64,000 bases of DNA, taken from NCBI GenBank assembly GCA_030512295.1, contig JAULSR010000007.1:496001-560000 (forward strand), given 5' to 3'. Made by a program: the position numbers and the translations under genes. The notes below the pieces were generated by a model. The model was not told where the DNA came from. It did no database searches and saw nothing but the letters and a program-made list of their open reading frames with translations. Source of the stretch: Bombardia bombarda (taxonomy: Eukaryota > Ascomycota > Sordariomycetes > Sordariales > Lasiosphaeriaceae). Of this stretch, positions 1 through 11,069 are shown one piece after another (position 1 is the first letter of the stretch; each line of letters starts with the position of its first letter).

Positions 1-1412
1 TGGTTATTCTCCACTGCAGCGGCGCCCTGATACTCGTCATAGACATACTCCTTCCCCGTCCCGAACCCGAAGCCCGTCGGGTCGGTGTCCTGGTCGTCCT
101 CGTCAGATGTTAACTGCCCGACCACTGTGCAGCGCAAGGCAAATAATGGGGAGGCGGCAGCAGCCAGTTCCTTCGCTGGGATATTCCACTCGAGAAAGCG
201 ATCCCCTGGGTTGTAAGTGGCGTCGCCCCTGCTGGGGCGGATCTCGGAGAGGTTGCGCACGTCGGCGGGCAGGGGGACAGTGACTTTGAGATCCTGAATA
301 GAGGGGGAGGAGGGGGTTCCTGAGTGTGCGGGCGGTCCCCCAGCAAAGTTGCGGCTGTTGTTGCCGCCTCTCCCGACACCAGACGAGGATATAGATGAGC
401 CACTGCCGCCGCTTGGGCTGAAGACGCGGTTGACGGTCAAGCGGACCTCAAAGTCGGAGCCGGTGGGGCCAAGGGAGGTCTTGATCTCGAGACTGACGGG
501 TAACTTAAGGTTTCCATTTGAAGAGAGGCTTTGGCTGGAAAAGGGAAGCAGGTCAACCTCGTAGCCGGCGAGGATGAAGCGGCCGTCGGGGGGCACAAAG
601 CTCAGCACGCCAGGTTGCTCACGCCAGCGGGCGAGGCGCACGCACGGGTGGAAGACAGGCAGCTCGATGAGGCTGCCGAGGTTGTGCTTTCCCGACGGCC
701 CGTTGAGGGTCACAAGTATGTCAGGGACGCCCGATACTTTGGCGGTAAAGGCGATGGTGCCGGCTGCGAAGGCGGCGAGGGGTCTCCCAGAGGGGGCCAG
801 TGTGACGGAGAGCGTCTCGACAATATCCGCGTAGAGCTCATTGGAGGTGTGACGGACGTTGGCGCGGCGCCAGGGCAATGCGGGAGCTGTCTGGGCCAGC
901 AAGGACGGGGCACTGGAGTTGTTGGACGAGGAGGCAAAGGGGGCCTTGGTCGGCAGGTTGAGGTTGCCCAGCAGCTTGCCCATGAAGCCCTCGACCTCGA
1001 CCAGGTCGCGCAGCGCATTTGGTTCCGTCGTGGCAATGGCGCCGCCATCGCACATCTCGGTGAGCAGCTGTGCCACTACATCGTAGCTGGTCTCAAGCTT
1101 GTGAGCGAGAAGGGGGGCCCCCAAGAAGTCCTCGAGCGCGTCGACAAGCCGATGGAGGAACTCGAGCACCAGGAGCGGCTCGACGTCGGACGACGCTGTC
1201 ACGAGGAAGAGTAGGTTCGCATGGTCGAGGCTGAAGACGAGAGTGGGCGGATTGGTGTTGGGGAGGTAGATGAGGTTGGGGCGCGGGGGTGGATGGTCGA
1301 GGTAGAGGGGCAGGAGGTGGGCTGCCGAGAGCGGTCGGGATGTGTATGTATGCGACAGGACCAGGCTGTTGTGCTCGTCGAAGATGTGCAGCGCCTCAAT
1401 GACGCCGTTCAT
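1..1412 (-). CDS. apm3: AP-3 adaptor complex mu subunit (N-terminal part, truncated by window edge)
   Basis: This is the medium (mu) chain of the AP-3 adaptor, which sorts cargo from Golgi/endosome to the vacuole. The ATG at 1412 opens a single reading frame that runs without a stop for 470 codons to the left edge, so the C-terminus lies outside the window. The start reads MNGVIEALHIFDEHN, the longin-like sigma/mu N-terminal fold. Around residues 115-150 there is a typical helical segment (YDVVAQLLTEMCDGG), followed near residue 180 by LPWRRANVRHTSNELYADIVE, which begins the mu homology domain; the sequence there resembles AP-3 mu more than AP-1 or AP-2 mu. A Ser/Gly/Asn-rich insert sits near residues 345-370. 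No intron is needed in the visible part. The gene is divergent from the DMO2-like gene with 334 bp between starts. Confidence 0.88.
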   Translation of the reverse strand, partial: MNGVIEALHIFDEHNSLVLSHTYTSRPLSAAHLLPLYLDHPPPRPNLIYLPNTNPPTLVFSLDHANLLFLVTASSDVEPLLVLEFLHRLVDALEDFLGAPLLAHKLETSYDVVAQLLTEMCDGGAIATTEPNALRDLVEVEGFMGKLLGNLNLPTKAPFASSSNNSSAPSLLAQTAPALPWRRANVRHTSNELYADIVETLSVTLAPSGRPLAAFAAGTIAFTAKVSGVPDILVTLNGPSGKHNLGSLIELPVFHPCVRLARWREQPGVLSFVPPDGRFILAGYEVDLLPFSSQSLSSNGNLKLPVSLEIKTSLGPTGSDFEVRLTVNRVFSPSGGSGSSISSSGVGRGGNNSRNFAGGPPAHSGTPSSPSIQDLKVTVPLPADVRNLSEIRPSRGDATYNPGDRFLEWNIPAKELAAAASPLFALRCTVVGQLTSDEDDQDTDPTGFGFGTGKEYVYDEYQGAAAVENN

Positions 1413-1746
1413 GGTGATTGTTATCGTCGTCGTTGGTGGGCGATGATGGTTGGACTACGGTGCGATTAAGTAGGTAGTACCCTGCTGCCCAAAGACAGTG
1501 GGGAGCTGTTCAGGGCCCCAGGGAGCACTGACGCAATCAAACAGTGGGACAGGCGGGACAAGTGCGCCAAGCTCCTAGGTTTAAGGTAGGTGGCAGGTGG
1601 TTTGGGCGGTGACCACGGGCAGTACCCCGCTGGACCCTCTTGGCCGTCGCGTTCCGCGACAATTCGCGGTCTCACCTGACACGTCCACTTTGTACTTTGT
1701 TCAATTGTAATCTCTACAATTGTAATCTCTAATTCCGCCCTTCGCC
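1413..1746. promoter_or_regulatory. Shared intergenic region between divergent apm3 and DMO2-like genes
   Basis: These 334 bp separate two divergent start codons and so must hold both core promoters. A direct repeat (CAATTGTAATCTCTA) lies just upstream of the DMO2-like start at about 1704-1731. No other motif stands out. Co-regulation of the two genes is possible but only inferred from layout. Confidence 0.5.
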
Positions 1747-2092
1747 ATGGCTGGGGACAAGCTGCCCTCGACCTACTCGCTGGATAGGCCGGAGAAACTC
1801 AACGACCTCCTCAAGAAGGACCGCGTCGATGACTGCTTTGGGTGCAGGGTCGTCGGTAAGTCTCCCCAATACTTCCATGTCAACTAAGCCGGGCTAAATC
1901 AAAACGACAGGTGCTACTGCCTTTGGAGGTCTCGGCGCATACAGCTATTTCTCGGGCCTTCACCATCTCGAGCAGAACCGAGCCAAAATCATCGCCAGCA
2001 AGTCCATGTTTGGCATGCGCAGCAGACGCTTCGGAATCACGGGCATCTCGCTCGGCCTCGCCTTTATGGGTTTTTGGAGGTTAACCCAGTGA
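1747..2092 (+). CDS. Small membrane protein of the DMO2/DMAC1-like family (probable mitochondrial)
   Basis: Two exons, 1747..1855 and 1911..2092, are joined by a 55-nt GTAAGT...ACAG intron with a branch-like CTAAAT. The spliced product is 96 residues. It has a basic N-terminal half (RPEKLNDLLKKDRVDD), a CFGC motif (C-x2-C) just before a hydrophobic hairpin of two short membrane segments (GATAFGGLGAYSYFSG and FGITGISLGLAFMGFW), and a short tail. This layout matches the DMAC1-like/DUF4536 family, whose animal member helps assemble the distal membrane arm of respiratory complex I; yeast DMO2 is an uncharacterised mitochondrial relative. The function in this organism is inferred from family only. 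The gene was found from splice sites, because neither exon makes a long open frame alone. Confidence 0.8.
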
Positions 2093-3998
2093 GCCTGAGG
2101 AACAAGCTTCCCCTAGCATGCATCGTCTCGGACAAGACAGTACATACAATGGATCACCTGAGCCTCGAGTCGTACCAAATTGACTCATTCACGCAATCAC
2201 ACAGCATTTCCCGACGGTTTTATGGAGCTTGTAATTATATTTACCTACCTTGCTACTTAATATCTGTGCATACCACATGTCAGTTCGAATATTTGCGGCT
2301 ACAATGACTGGACATTCATCACCAACCACATTTGCCAAGGGTCTGGTTTCACTTTCACCCCCTGTGTTGCTTGTTTACACTTGGCTTTCTGTGATCCACC
2401 CGGGTAGGCGCCTTGGCTGCGGCTAAAACCTCCGAGCCCCATTCAAAGCCTAGCAGACGACAACCGACCTTGGGTGGATATTTTGGTGTGTATACCTCGC
2501 GGTTTTGTGTGTACGAGGTTGCTATATTAAAGGCCATTGGGGTTTTCCTTTCTTGCTCGGCGGAGAGAGAGTGATGTTTGTCTGACAGAGAGAGAGCGGC
2601 TGGAACCAAACCCCGCATTTTGCTGGTTCCTCATCCATGGGCCTGCTAGCTCGGGTCTTGACTTCGGGTACTGAAAGTGTAGTGGCCAATATAAAAACGA
2701 AGCACGCGGCATTCTGCCTCGCAGGCCGTGCTACCCACGCGGTCGGGAATTCTTGACATGAGGCGAATGGCATGATTGAAAACATGTAGCTGCAGGGACC
2801 AGAGGTAATATAGACGGCATATGATAGATGAAGGCTTTTATGACTTCAACACAGGGACTGGAGGTTTCGTTTCAATGAAGTCAGATGCTACCCGTACCGT
2901 GTTGCGGTGCCTGATTAGGTAGGTGGGTAGGTGGGTAGGTGGGTAGGTGGTGGGCGATGGGTAACAAGGGTGGAAAGGTCGAATGGATCGAGGCTTGGGA
3001 GGTAAGGTAATAAAGTTCCAACGGCATGGACGACCAGCCATTGGCTACTGTGTCCGCGAAGCAACCAGACCTTGGAGTTGGGGGGGAAGGAACGAACCAC
3101 TGCCCAGAATTTTCATTGTCAAATCATCTGCGTTCTCTTTGAGATCCTACCAAGCTCCTACCTACTTACCAAGCTCCCCAATGCCCATATTCACAACTAC
3201 CATGATGGAAGCTCAGTTATCGGACCGAGAGCAGCCAAACACTAAGAATTCTGCTTTCCTACATGTACGAATATGCAGAACCCCGCGTCTCGGGACAAGA
3301 AACCAATATCCTAGCCATGCTGCAATCCTCGAGCTTCCTCTCCCCGCATCTAGACCGTTTACGAACAGCTTGGACCTAACCACAACAACAAACCACAACC
3401 TTCACAACCCAGTAGCCCCCCAGCCATGTCGACGCCACCCTGGCGATCGGTCCGCCGAGCCGATGCCCCCAACGCCTTGTTGACGCCACAATGCCCTCTT
3501 TCACACCAGCAAAGTCTGGTCTGCCAATGCCATGTTCCCCCAAAGGCACTCCATTCGTCCCACATCCCGTCCCAGGGGCGGTCGATGCTCGAGCTTGGGG
3601 TTGGGGTTGCCTGATCCGATATGGCGACGGTGCATTGCGCGTGGGGTGGGGGAGCATTATGTTGGTCATTCAGTCACATTGGGGGAATTGGTCCATCATC
3701 CATGTCGCTTATTAGCTACCCCAACTAAACCACACCGACACACACCTACTTCGTGCCAACCTTCCATACACTGGGTACGAGCGATGCGGACGAGACGAGC
3801 CGATACCATGTTGCCCTCCCTGCTCGTTCTCGGTTCCGGCCATGGCAGCTTTGTTCAAATACCACCCAGGGGCCCAGTGGAATCTTTCCATCTGTCCTAT
3901 GCTCTCCAGGAGTTGAGTCCGACCTCTCACTCAGCTCAGCTCAGCCAGCTCCTGTGGTATAGTATAGCAAGAGACGTTACTAAGACAAACAATACACC
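2093..3998. other. Intergenic region, no gene seen
   Basis: Both strands carry only short open frames without recognisable protein features. The region holds the 3' end of the DMO2-like transcript, a GGTAGGTG repeat at 2916-2952, and presumably the promoter of the sugar transporter. A CAGCT-rich stretch lies about 60 bp upstream of the transporter start. Confidence 0.6.
2916..2952. repeat. TAGGTGGG tandem repeat
   Basis: About four and a half copies of the 8-bp unit TAGGTGGG/GTAGGTGG occur in tandem. This is a simple non-coding repeat. Confidence 0.85.
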
Positions 3999-5783
3999 AT
4001 GGGCAAAGACACATTTGAGCTCGCCGGCCGGGAGTGGCCCAACGTTACTTGGTGGAAGATGAAGGGAATGCGGACCGTCTATCTGACGCTGTGGGCTGCC
4101 ATGCTGACGTCTGCCACCAACGGTGAGCCCCTCTTTGCTTCTCACAGCACAGTATTGTTCAGTTACTGACTTGATATGACACGTAAAAGGCTATGACGGC
4201 TCGCTCATGAATGGTCTCGAGGCTATCACGTCCTGGAACGAGAGTAAGCATGCTTCAGTTGCTCTCTTTCAAGTGAAACGACACTGACACCTTGCTTTGA
4301 CATAGACTTCAACCACCCCAGTGGTCAAATCCTCGGCCTCATTACAGCCTCTATGTCCATCGGCTCGCTGCTCGCCATCCCCGTCGTCCCCTACACCGCC
4401 GATATCCTTGGCCGCCGCACCGGTGTCGTTATCGGTTGTGCCATTATGATAGTCGGCGTTTCCTTGATATGCATTGGTTTCCACGTTGCCTTGTTCATCG
4501 TTGGGCGTTTTATCCTGGGTTTTGGCATTGCCATTGCTCATGTAAGTCACTATCCTCTCTCTTTCCAGTCCTAGTGAGCAAAAGAAGGGAGCTAACATGA
4601 CTATCATCACCAGGGCTCAGCCCCTCTTCTTATTGCCGAACTCGTACATCCGCAGCACCGCGCCATCTACAGCACCATCTACAACACCCTGTGGTATCTC
4701 GGCTCGCTTGTCGGCTCCTGGGTTGCCTTCGGCACCCGCCATCTCGACGGCCAATGGGCCTGGCGAGTTCCGGTTCTCTTGCAGGCTGTCCCATCCATCG
4801 TCCAGATGATATTCATCTGGACCGTGCCCGAGTCCCCTCGCTGGCTCATTTCCAAGGGCCGCCACCAGCAGGCCAAGGAGATCCTTGCTTACGTCCACGC
4901 TGAAAGCAACCTCGACGACGAGCTGGTCAACGTTGAGTTCAACGAGATCCAGCAGACCATTGCGCTCGAGCAGGAATACGAGAAGTCGGCGTGGAAGGAG
5001 CTGTACGCCACGCCCGGTAACCGCCACAGACTATTAATCCTGATTTCGATCGGCTTCTTCTCCCAGTGGTCCGGCAACGGCATCGTCTCGTACTACCTGC
5101 CCAAGGTCTTGGAACTGATCGGCATCACCGACAGCACAACCCAGCTAGAAATTAACGGCTACTTGTCCATTGTGCAACTCATCTCGGCCGTCGGTATCTG
5201 CTTCTTCGTGGATAAGATTGGCCGTCGTCCCCTCTTCATCACGTCCTGCGTCGGCATGCTCGTCACCTTCATCGTTACCACAATCGCGCTCGCACGGTAC
5301 AGTATCAGCCCCAGCTCAGCGTCCGCCAACACTGTCATCGTCTTCATCTTCATCTACTACATAATGTACAATCTCGGCTTCTGCGGACTGCTCGTCTCGT
5401 ACTCGACCGAGATCCTCCCGTACCGGATCCGCGCCAAGGGCCTGACAGTCATGTTCTTCTGCGTGGATCTGAGCCTATGGTTCAACCAGTATGTCAACCC
5501 CATCGCCCTCGAGTCAATCGCCTGGAAGTATTACATTGTCTACTGCTGCTGGCTTGCGTTGGAGCTGGCCGTGGTGTTGAAATGGTACGTCGAGACCAAG
5601 AATACCGCACTCGAGGAGATTGTCAAGTTCTTCGATGGGGAGGGGGCCATTGTGGGCGGCGATGCGGCGACGGCGAAGGCGAGAGAGCTGGCGGCTGTGG
5701 GGATGGGAGAAGGAGAGGATGATCAGTATGAGGGAGGTGATGCCAACACAGGGGCGGGGGAGAAGGGGGCGGTGAAGGTTTAG
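3999..5783 (+). CDS. MFS sugar transporter (lactose permease/hexose transporter-like)
   Basis: Four exons (3999..4122, 4190..4243, 4306..4541, 4614..5783) give a 527-residue protein. All introns are GT-AG; intron 3 has a GCTAAC branch site. The product is a plasma-membrane sugar/H+ symporter of the major facilitator superfamily sugar-porter family with about 12 membrane segments. Signature motifs visible are GLITASMSIGSL in TM2, ADILGRRTG in the loop after TM2, GRFILGFGIAIAHGSAPLLIAE in TM4-5, PESPRWL before the central loop, QWSGNGIVSYYLPKVL in TM7, and DKIGRRP after TM8. The GNGIVSYYL form is common in fungal lactose-permease-like carriers, but the substrate cannot be fixed from sequence. 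The C-terminal tail is Gly/Glu-rich. It is convergent with pct1. Confidence 0.92.
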
Positions 5784-6781
5784 TCTGTCCTTTCCTTCTG
5801 GAACTGTCTTGCCTGATATTCCTATAATGGGATGCGGTAGTGTGGTAGCTGTATGGGTTCAACGGCCTATGTTCTCATGTGCCTGCGTGCAGGCGACCAA
5901 GGGGTGATGCAAAGGCTAAAGCAACAATATCACATGTCAGGTCCGTCTAATATTCCTTGCTTCTTATGTGCCGGGTCTTTGATGTTTGAAAATCTTTGGT
6001 TCTTTTTCTAGTATTGCCCAAATGAGTCTGCAAGTGTTTGAAAAGTTCAACGGCAGAGGAGTTTTATAAAACTCTGTCGTGAACAGCTTCAATTTAGTCA
6101 ATGGATCAACCGTCGAGCATCGAGCATCGAGGTGCAGCTAACCAATCATCACACATTGAACATTTCTATTGTGGATGAATCACTACTGACTAGCTATGTA
6201 CCTAAACCAGATATCCAAGGCTGGGATCTTACCAAGTCGTCATCACATAGACACTACACACTCGCCTGTCCCGTTGTAGAAACCATCACCATATCCGTTC
6301 TTTTTTGTGTATCCCTTTACTTGTTACCCCCTATTTCTAACCTCCAGACTCCTTTCTAGTTTTAGGAGAAAGGAACCTAAGAAAGTGAAAACAATAAAAA
6401 GATTATGTGCTGAAATTTGTTTTTGCTAAGACAGCAAGCAGCCCCTAAAGAAAAGAAAAACGCCACCCAAAGGTGAAAAATAAAGTCGAAAGAAAAGTCG
6501 GAGTGGCTCATACGAAATTCTATGTCGCACATCACCGAACAAGACAGGAAGGAAACAAGACAGGAAGGAAATAAGACAGGAAGGAAATACTAGGTGTGTA
6601 AAGGCAAAGGGCAAAGGATAGACAGAGTGAATGAAGGGGAGGGAAAACCCTGGAGTCGGTCCACAATATCACATCTCTTCTCCCTTCCTTCCTTTCCCAC
6701 TTTCTCCGATTCTACCAAAATGCTTGCTCGCCCCTTGCCCATTAGACATAAGCCCTGGTCCCAGGTAGCCAGTCAACCTCA
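5784..6781. other. Convergent intergenic region (3' flanks of transporter and pct1)
   Basis: Nearly 1 kb without a supported gene lies between two convergent stop codons. It contains a CGAGCAT triplet repeat at 6114-6130 and a 16-bp repeat at 6541-6588, and is otherwise AT-richer than the flanking coding DNA. Confidence 0.6.
6541..6588. repeat. Three tandem copies of a 16-bp purine-rich unit
   Basis: The unit AAGACAGGAAGGAAAY is repeated three times head to tail, with a single C/T difference at the last base. It is in non-coding DNA downstream of pct1. Confidence 0.9.
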
Positions 6782-8465
6782 TCACAAGTTGTTGCGGTTG
6801 CTCGCCAAGGCTGACCGGGCTGACCGCTGTGGCTGAGGCTCCCTGATAGTCGTTGTCGTCTTGTCGTCACCCTCTTCCGAGTCATCATCGCTGACGGGTC
6901 GGCTGCCGTCCTCCTGCGTTTGCCTGCGGCTCTTTGTCATCTGTGATTCCGGTCAGTTAATCAGCACGTCTTTCTTCGCATACGATTTCACTAGGGCGGC
7001 GAAGACTCACCCATCCCCGTACACCACCAATCAAGCCAAGCGTATATCCTGTAATGAAATCATTGGTCTGGTTTGTCGACCCCACCCCCTGCGTCGATGC
7101 CGCGGGGCTCCTGGGGAAGGGGAAGGCACTGCCCGAGGGGCCAGACGCGGATGGGCTCGACGGAACGTCGCCGCCGTTGGGCATCAGAAATGCTGGCCGC
7201 GCGGGGCTCTGGGGGCGACTGGACGGCCAGAACTGGCGCAGCTCCTTGCTCAGCTCCTGGCCCGTCGTGGTCCAGTTGCTGCGGATATTATCGCGCAGAT
7301 CCTGGACGTGGCGCTTCAGGTCGAGCTCGTTCTTCTTCAGCCACGAGACATTGAGCTCCTGCCGCGATGTGCCGCGCTTGAGCTGGCGCGCAATGTACTT
7401 TTCGTAGTCACGAACGATTCTGCACACCAATTTCGTCAGCATATGTCCATATAGGTCTGCAGATAAAAAAGAAAAAGGGACAGGAACCTACTTTGTGATG
7501 ATGCCTGTGGTGCTCACGCCCTCTGTTCGCTGCGTTACCAAAAATTTGCCCTCGGCCTTGATGGGCGCATAAATGTCATCGCCCTCGTCTGCGCCGTAGG
7601 GAATGTCGTCGTGTGCAACATAGTCAATTTGGTGGCGCTCCAGGAACTCGGGCGTGACGATCCAGGGACAGTTTTCCACCACCTCGTCTACCCACTTGCA
7701 ATGGCGAATCGTCTCGGCGCGCTCCTGGCCCGACAGGACGGTGAGACCCTTGCGCAAGTGCGTCTCGTGGTCTCCCGTCACACCTACAATCAGGTACACC
7801 TCGGGGAACGCCTTCTTGGCCTGTTCGAGCTGGCGCATGTGCCCGAGGTGGAACAGGTCGAAGACGCCGTCGGCATACACCCTCACAGCCCGGCCGACCG
7901 GGGGCGGGTTTGTCTTGTATCCCACAGGGTGGGTGAGCCTGCCGATGGGGGGAGGCAACATGGCGGTGCCGTTTTCTGTCGAGTCATTGATGGTGAAGCT
8001 GCCGCTGTCTCTGGGACTGCCATTGTCGTTGCTGTCCTTGGCTGCTGTTGCTGATGCTGTCGCTGTCTTGCGTCCGCCTTTCCGCGCTACGCGCTCGGCA
8101 ATGTCGATGCTGGCCTCGGTGGTGTCGCTGGGCTCGCCAGGGTCGAGGGCCTGGGTGTGGTCTATCGTGGCGGCGGCCGAGGCGACCTGGTCCGAGTTGG
8201 CGCGCTGTCGCTTGTTAGGCGGGTGGCTGGTGCCGCTGGCGGTCGAGTCTGTCTTCTTGTGGGCGGTGAGGCGTCCGGCGGCCGACTCGGGGGCCGTGGT
8301 GTCGCCCTCCTCGCCCGAGGCATCGCGGGACTCGGCCTGCACGATCTGCTCCTGGTCCATGTCCATGGCGCTTGTGCTATTACTGATGTTGCTGTTGTTG
8401 GCTGGGGCAGCAGAGCTCCGCTTGCGTTTCCCGACGTGCTGCGACGACGAGCTTGGTGACGACAT
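6782..8465 (-). CDS. pct1: Choline-phosphate cytidylyltransferase
   Basis: Three exons (8465..7492, 7419..7011, 6940..6782) encode 513 residues. The enzyme makes CDP-choline from CTP and phosphocholine, the rate-setting step of the Kennedy pathway to phosphatidylcholine, and acts at nuclear/ER membranes. The first about 185 residues are Ser/Thr/Asp-rich, probably disordered, with a basic nuclear-signal-like GKRKRSS. The catalytic core follows: VRVYADGVFDLFHLGHMRQL with the HxGH motif near residues 205-208, then VGVTGDHETHLRKG and RTEGVSTTGIITK. An amphipathic membrane-sensing helix region (LKKNELDLKRHVQDLRDNI) follows, and the last exon gives a Ser/Asp-rich tail like the phosphorylated tail of the family. 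The exon 2/3 junction (GGATGG|GTGAGT ... CACAG|ATG) is inferred; without it the frame would end in an unconserved tail. Confidence 0.95.
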
Positions 8466-9124
8466 AGTGGCAGGAGCAGAAGGGGGGCTTTCCCCTACGT
8501 CGAGTCGAGACCGGATCGAATGGGAAATGCGGATTTGTGGGCCTGGCGAGGATGCGAGCTGCTCGGGCAGGAATGCCCAAAGAACTAGGTAGCTGGTTCT
8601 AGCAAGGTGATAGGACAGCTATGTCATGTAAGGTTTTGGCGGTCGGATGCTAAGGTTAAGGTAGGTAGTCAAGGTAGGTAAAGTAAAGGTAGGCAAGGTA
8701 GGCAAGGTAAGTCGAGTTGGCGATTGGTGAGCGACTTGTAGATGTCGAGGGCGCCGTTGGAAACCAGCGAACAAAACGTCAATATGTCAAAACGTGCTTC
8801 TAAGGTACGTGTGTGCCTGCCTGCCTTGATTTTCGGCTGGATTGAATTCGAATGGTTCGATGGGCTGGGGCGCGTGGGAGGTGTGTGGAGGCTCCAGGTT
8901 GTTGCTAATACGCGACTCGCACCTGCGAATTGGGGGGATGAATGCACATGCGGCTAGGTAAAAGAAAAAGAAAGACGTCAGACACGAGCAGAGACGGCAA
9001 GAGCTCTCTGTTAGTTAGCCTATGACTTGGAGGTGTGCTGTCAAGTGGTCGCCCACGGCAGGTTTCGAGGTGCTGTGTTACAGGCACTAACTGCCTGCCT
9101 AGGGACACACCTTTTACTTTCAGC

Positions 9125-9151
9125 GTGTCGGGTGTCGGGTGTCGGGTGTCG
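9125..9151. repeat. GTGTCGG heptanucleotide repeat
   Basis: Nearly four tandem copies of GTGTCGG lie in non-coding DNA. Confidence 0.9.
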
Positions 9152-9548
9152 ATTCAAGCAGCACCACTGCAGTATAACCACAATGTCCCTTCCTGTCGTT
9201 TTATCAGGGTACTTTATTGAAGCGGAGTAGTATCTGTTCCTACCGAACCACCGCGTATGTACAATAACCCGTTTCAGACCGCGAACGGCCGCTTCGAGTG
9301 CCCGAAAAAGGGGCATCTCAAATCTGTTTAAACGACAATTCCCGCATCTGGCCTCGAGCTGGCTTCCCCTAAGTCCAAAGCCGAACGAACAGTTGGGAAA
9401 GGACAAAACTTGTTGAGAGCCGAAGGTCACGTCATATCGGGCCAGAACCTGTCCGTCGGTGGCTTGGCTGTGGCGCTAGTCATCCCCAGCTCGCCCAGGT
9501 GCCGGATGCACAGAAGGTATTGTAATCTGAAAGAATCCACACAGTGCC

Positions 9549-9842
9549 TGTAATAGGGGCACTGCAACACTTAGCAGGATTAGACACTGTACAAAACGTA
9601 AAACTTACAGTTACATTGTGGAATGTGAGCGCCATTCATTTGGATACCAACTCGTACTTTTGCAAATCCAAAGTGATATTCTGTTATAAAGCTATGCGCT
9701 GCGATCCCATCAAGGCCCTCATGTATAATAACATCAATTTTCATCACACCTTCAGGTACTGTAAGATTTCGGTCTTGACTATATATGATAGATATCCTAT
9801 AACCGCTGCTTATTGCTCTTACTATACTCATATTCGTAACAA
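9549..9842 (-). mobile_element. AT-rich island, possible decayed solo LTR
   Basis: On the minus strand this island begins near TGTTACGAATATG and ends near CCCCTATTACA, that is TGTTA...TRACA-like ends as in many fungal Ty3/gypsy LTRs. It is clearly more AT-rich than its flanks. No matching target-site duplication is visible, and no second copy is present in the window. A stop-free minus-strand frame (9876..9580, 98 codons with an in-frame ATG inside) is present but matches no family I know. A decayed gene is the alternative explanation. Confidence 0.2.
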
Positions 9843-10103
9843 TGGATCGCCAGTTCAAAGCCGTAGGATCTAGCACCTTGTGCTCGCTGAAGCCAACAGA
9901 CAGTAGCTACAGCGGTAGGAAGAAGAAAAATCCGGAGAAGCACGAGTGTTTGTTACTGGTACCAGAGATGCGCCACAATCCGCACCGAGGTCAAAGCCAA
10001 AACCAAGCAGACCCAAAGCCGTGACAAAACTCTAGGCAACAAAAAGGCGCAATGACCTCCCGTCTCCGACTTCCACTCACATCATAAGTTGCTCCTAACT
10101 TAA

Positions 10104-11069
10104 TTACTGCAGCATAACCTTGGACTTTCGCATACGATGCCGCCCGCACCGGTGCGGATCACCGGGCTTGCTCATGTAGCAATACGGCTTCGCGCCCTCG
10201 GGTGCCGCCGGCCCAAACTTTTGCTTGATGGAGCAGTATTCAGCACCTTCGCCCATCCACGACTGGATGTGTTTGTGCAGCTCGCACCTCGTAACGCCAC
10301 ACTTCCGACAGTACGCCTGACCACGGACGCGCAGCTTCGACAGCGCCTTGGTCTTCTCCCTATCATTTACGTATAGCGTGGTACCCACTACCTCCTCCTC
10401 CCCGGCTAGCAGCGCCTTGCTGGGAGTAACCGCGGCATCGGGCTTTAGATATACAGAAGGAGAAGGCGGAATCTTGACGACGGCACCAGCAAGATGCCAC
10501 GCCCATTCGAGCTCGTTGGGGCCGTCGCGGCGTGTCGAGAGCGTCACGGTGCCACGCATGCGCCGGTGGATGGCGTAAAAGTGTCGGTTAGCCAGACCAA
10601 GGCAGGTGCTGTCGATGGGGTCGAGGAAGTCGAAAATGGCAAAGTGCAACTCTCCGGGCAGGTCAACCAATGCCAACCTCGGCGACGGCCGGTGGTGGTG
10701 TGGAATCGGTTCGCGATCTGTGACAGAGTACGATCGGCGGGGAGGGCCGAGAGCGGGCCTGCGTCTTGGTGGTGCTCGCACTGGGGTGGGCTCCTGCTGT
10801 GGTTGTTGCTCTCCCGGCGAGGGCGGTGCTGTTGTTATGGGCGTCGGGTTGTCCTCGATGGCTCGGGGCCTTTGCTGAGGGGGGGTGGTCGGGATGGTCA
10901 CCAGCGAGAACTGGGGGATCTGATAGTTTTGTTGGGTTTGTGACCTGCGTGGCGCACGTTTGCTTCCTCCCACGAGGCTCAACTCCTTCATTGCGTGCTC
11001 TTCCCTGCTGAAATAAGACCCTTGACCAGACAGCGAGGTCGGGGTCGGAGTGGAATAGAGAACCTCCAT
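10104..11069 (-). CDS. F-box domain protein
   Basis: A single exon of 321 residues. The N-terminal 130 residues are Pro/Gln-rich and probably disordered. An F-box lies at about 134-172 (LALVDLPGELHFAIFDFLDP), suggesting an adaptor that links substrates to an SCF (Skp1-cullin) ubiquitin ligase. The C-terminal part has conserved-looking Cys/His positions: Cys254, Cys257, Cys262 and His265, then Cys279, Cys297, Cys308 and His311. This pattern is common in a large expanded family of Pezizomycotina F-box proteins and may bind zinc. The target is unknown. The ATG at 11069 is the first in the frame, which is closed by a normal stop at 10104. Confidence 0.85.
   Translation of the reverse strand: MEVLYSTPTPTSLSGQGSYFSREEHAMKELSLVGGSKRAPRRSQTQQNYQIPQFSLVTIPTTPPQQRPRAIEDNPTPITTAPPSPGEQQPQQEPTPVRAPPRRRPALGPPRRSYSVTDREPIPHHHRPSPRLALVDLPGELHFAIFDFLDPIDSTCLGLANRHFYAIHRRMRGTVTLSTRRDGPNELEWAWHLAGAVVKIPPSPSVYLKPDAAVTPSKALLAGEEEVVGTTLYVNDREKTKALSKLRVRGQAYCRKCGVTRCELHKHIQSWMGEGAEYCSIKQKFGPAAPEGAKPYCYMSKPGDPHRCGRHRMRKSKVMLQ

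Larger units (their letters stand above)
8466..10103. other. Intergenic region upstream of pct1 and downstream of the F-box gene
   Basis: No supported gene. It contains GGTAGG/GGTAAG-rich sequence at about 8655-8712, a heptanucleotide repeat at 9125-9151, and an AT-rich island at about 9549-9842 described separately. Confidence 0.55.

Noticed and set aside
4269..4610. 113-codon minus-strand frame inside the sugar transporter gene
   Set aside because: It overlaps conserved transporter exons antisense and shows no features of its own.
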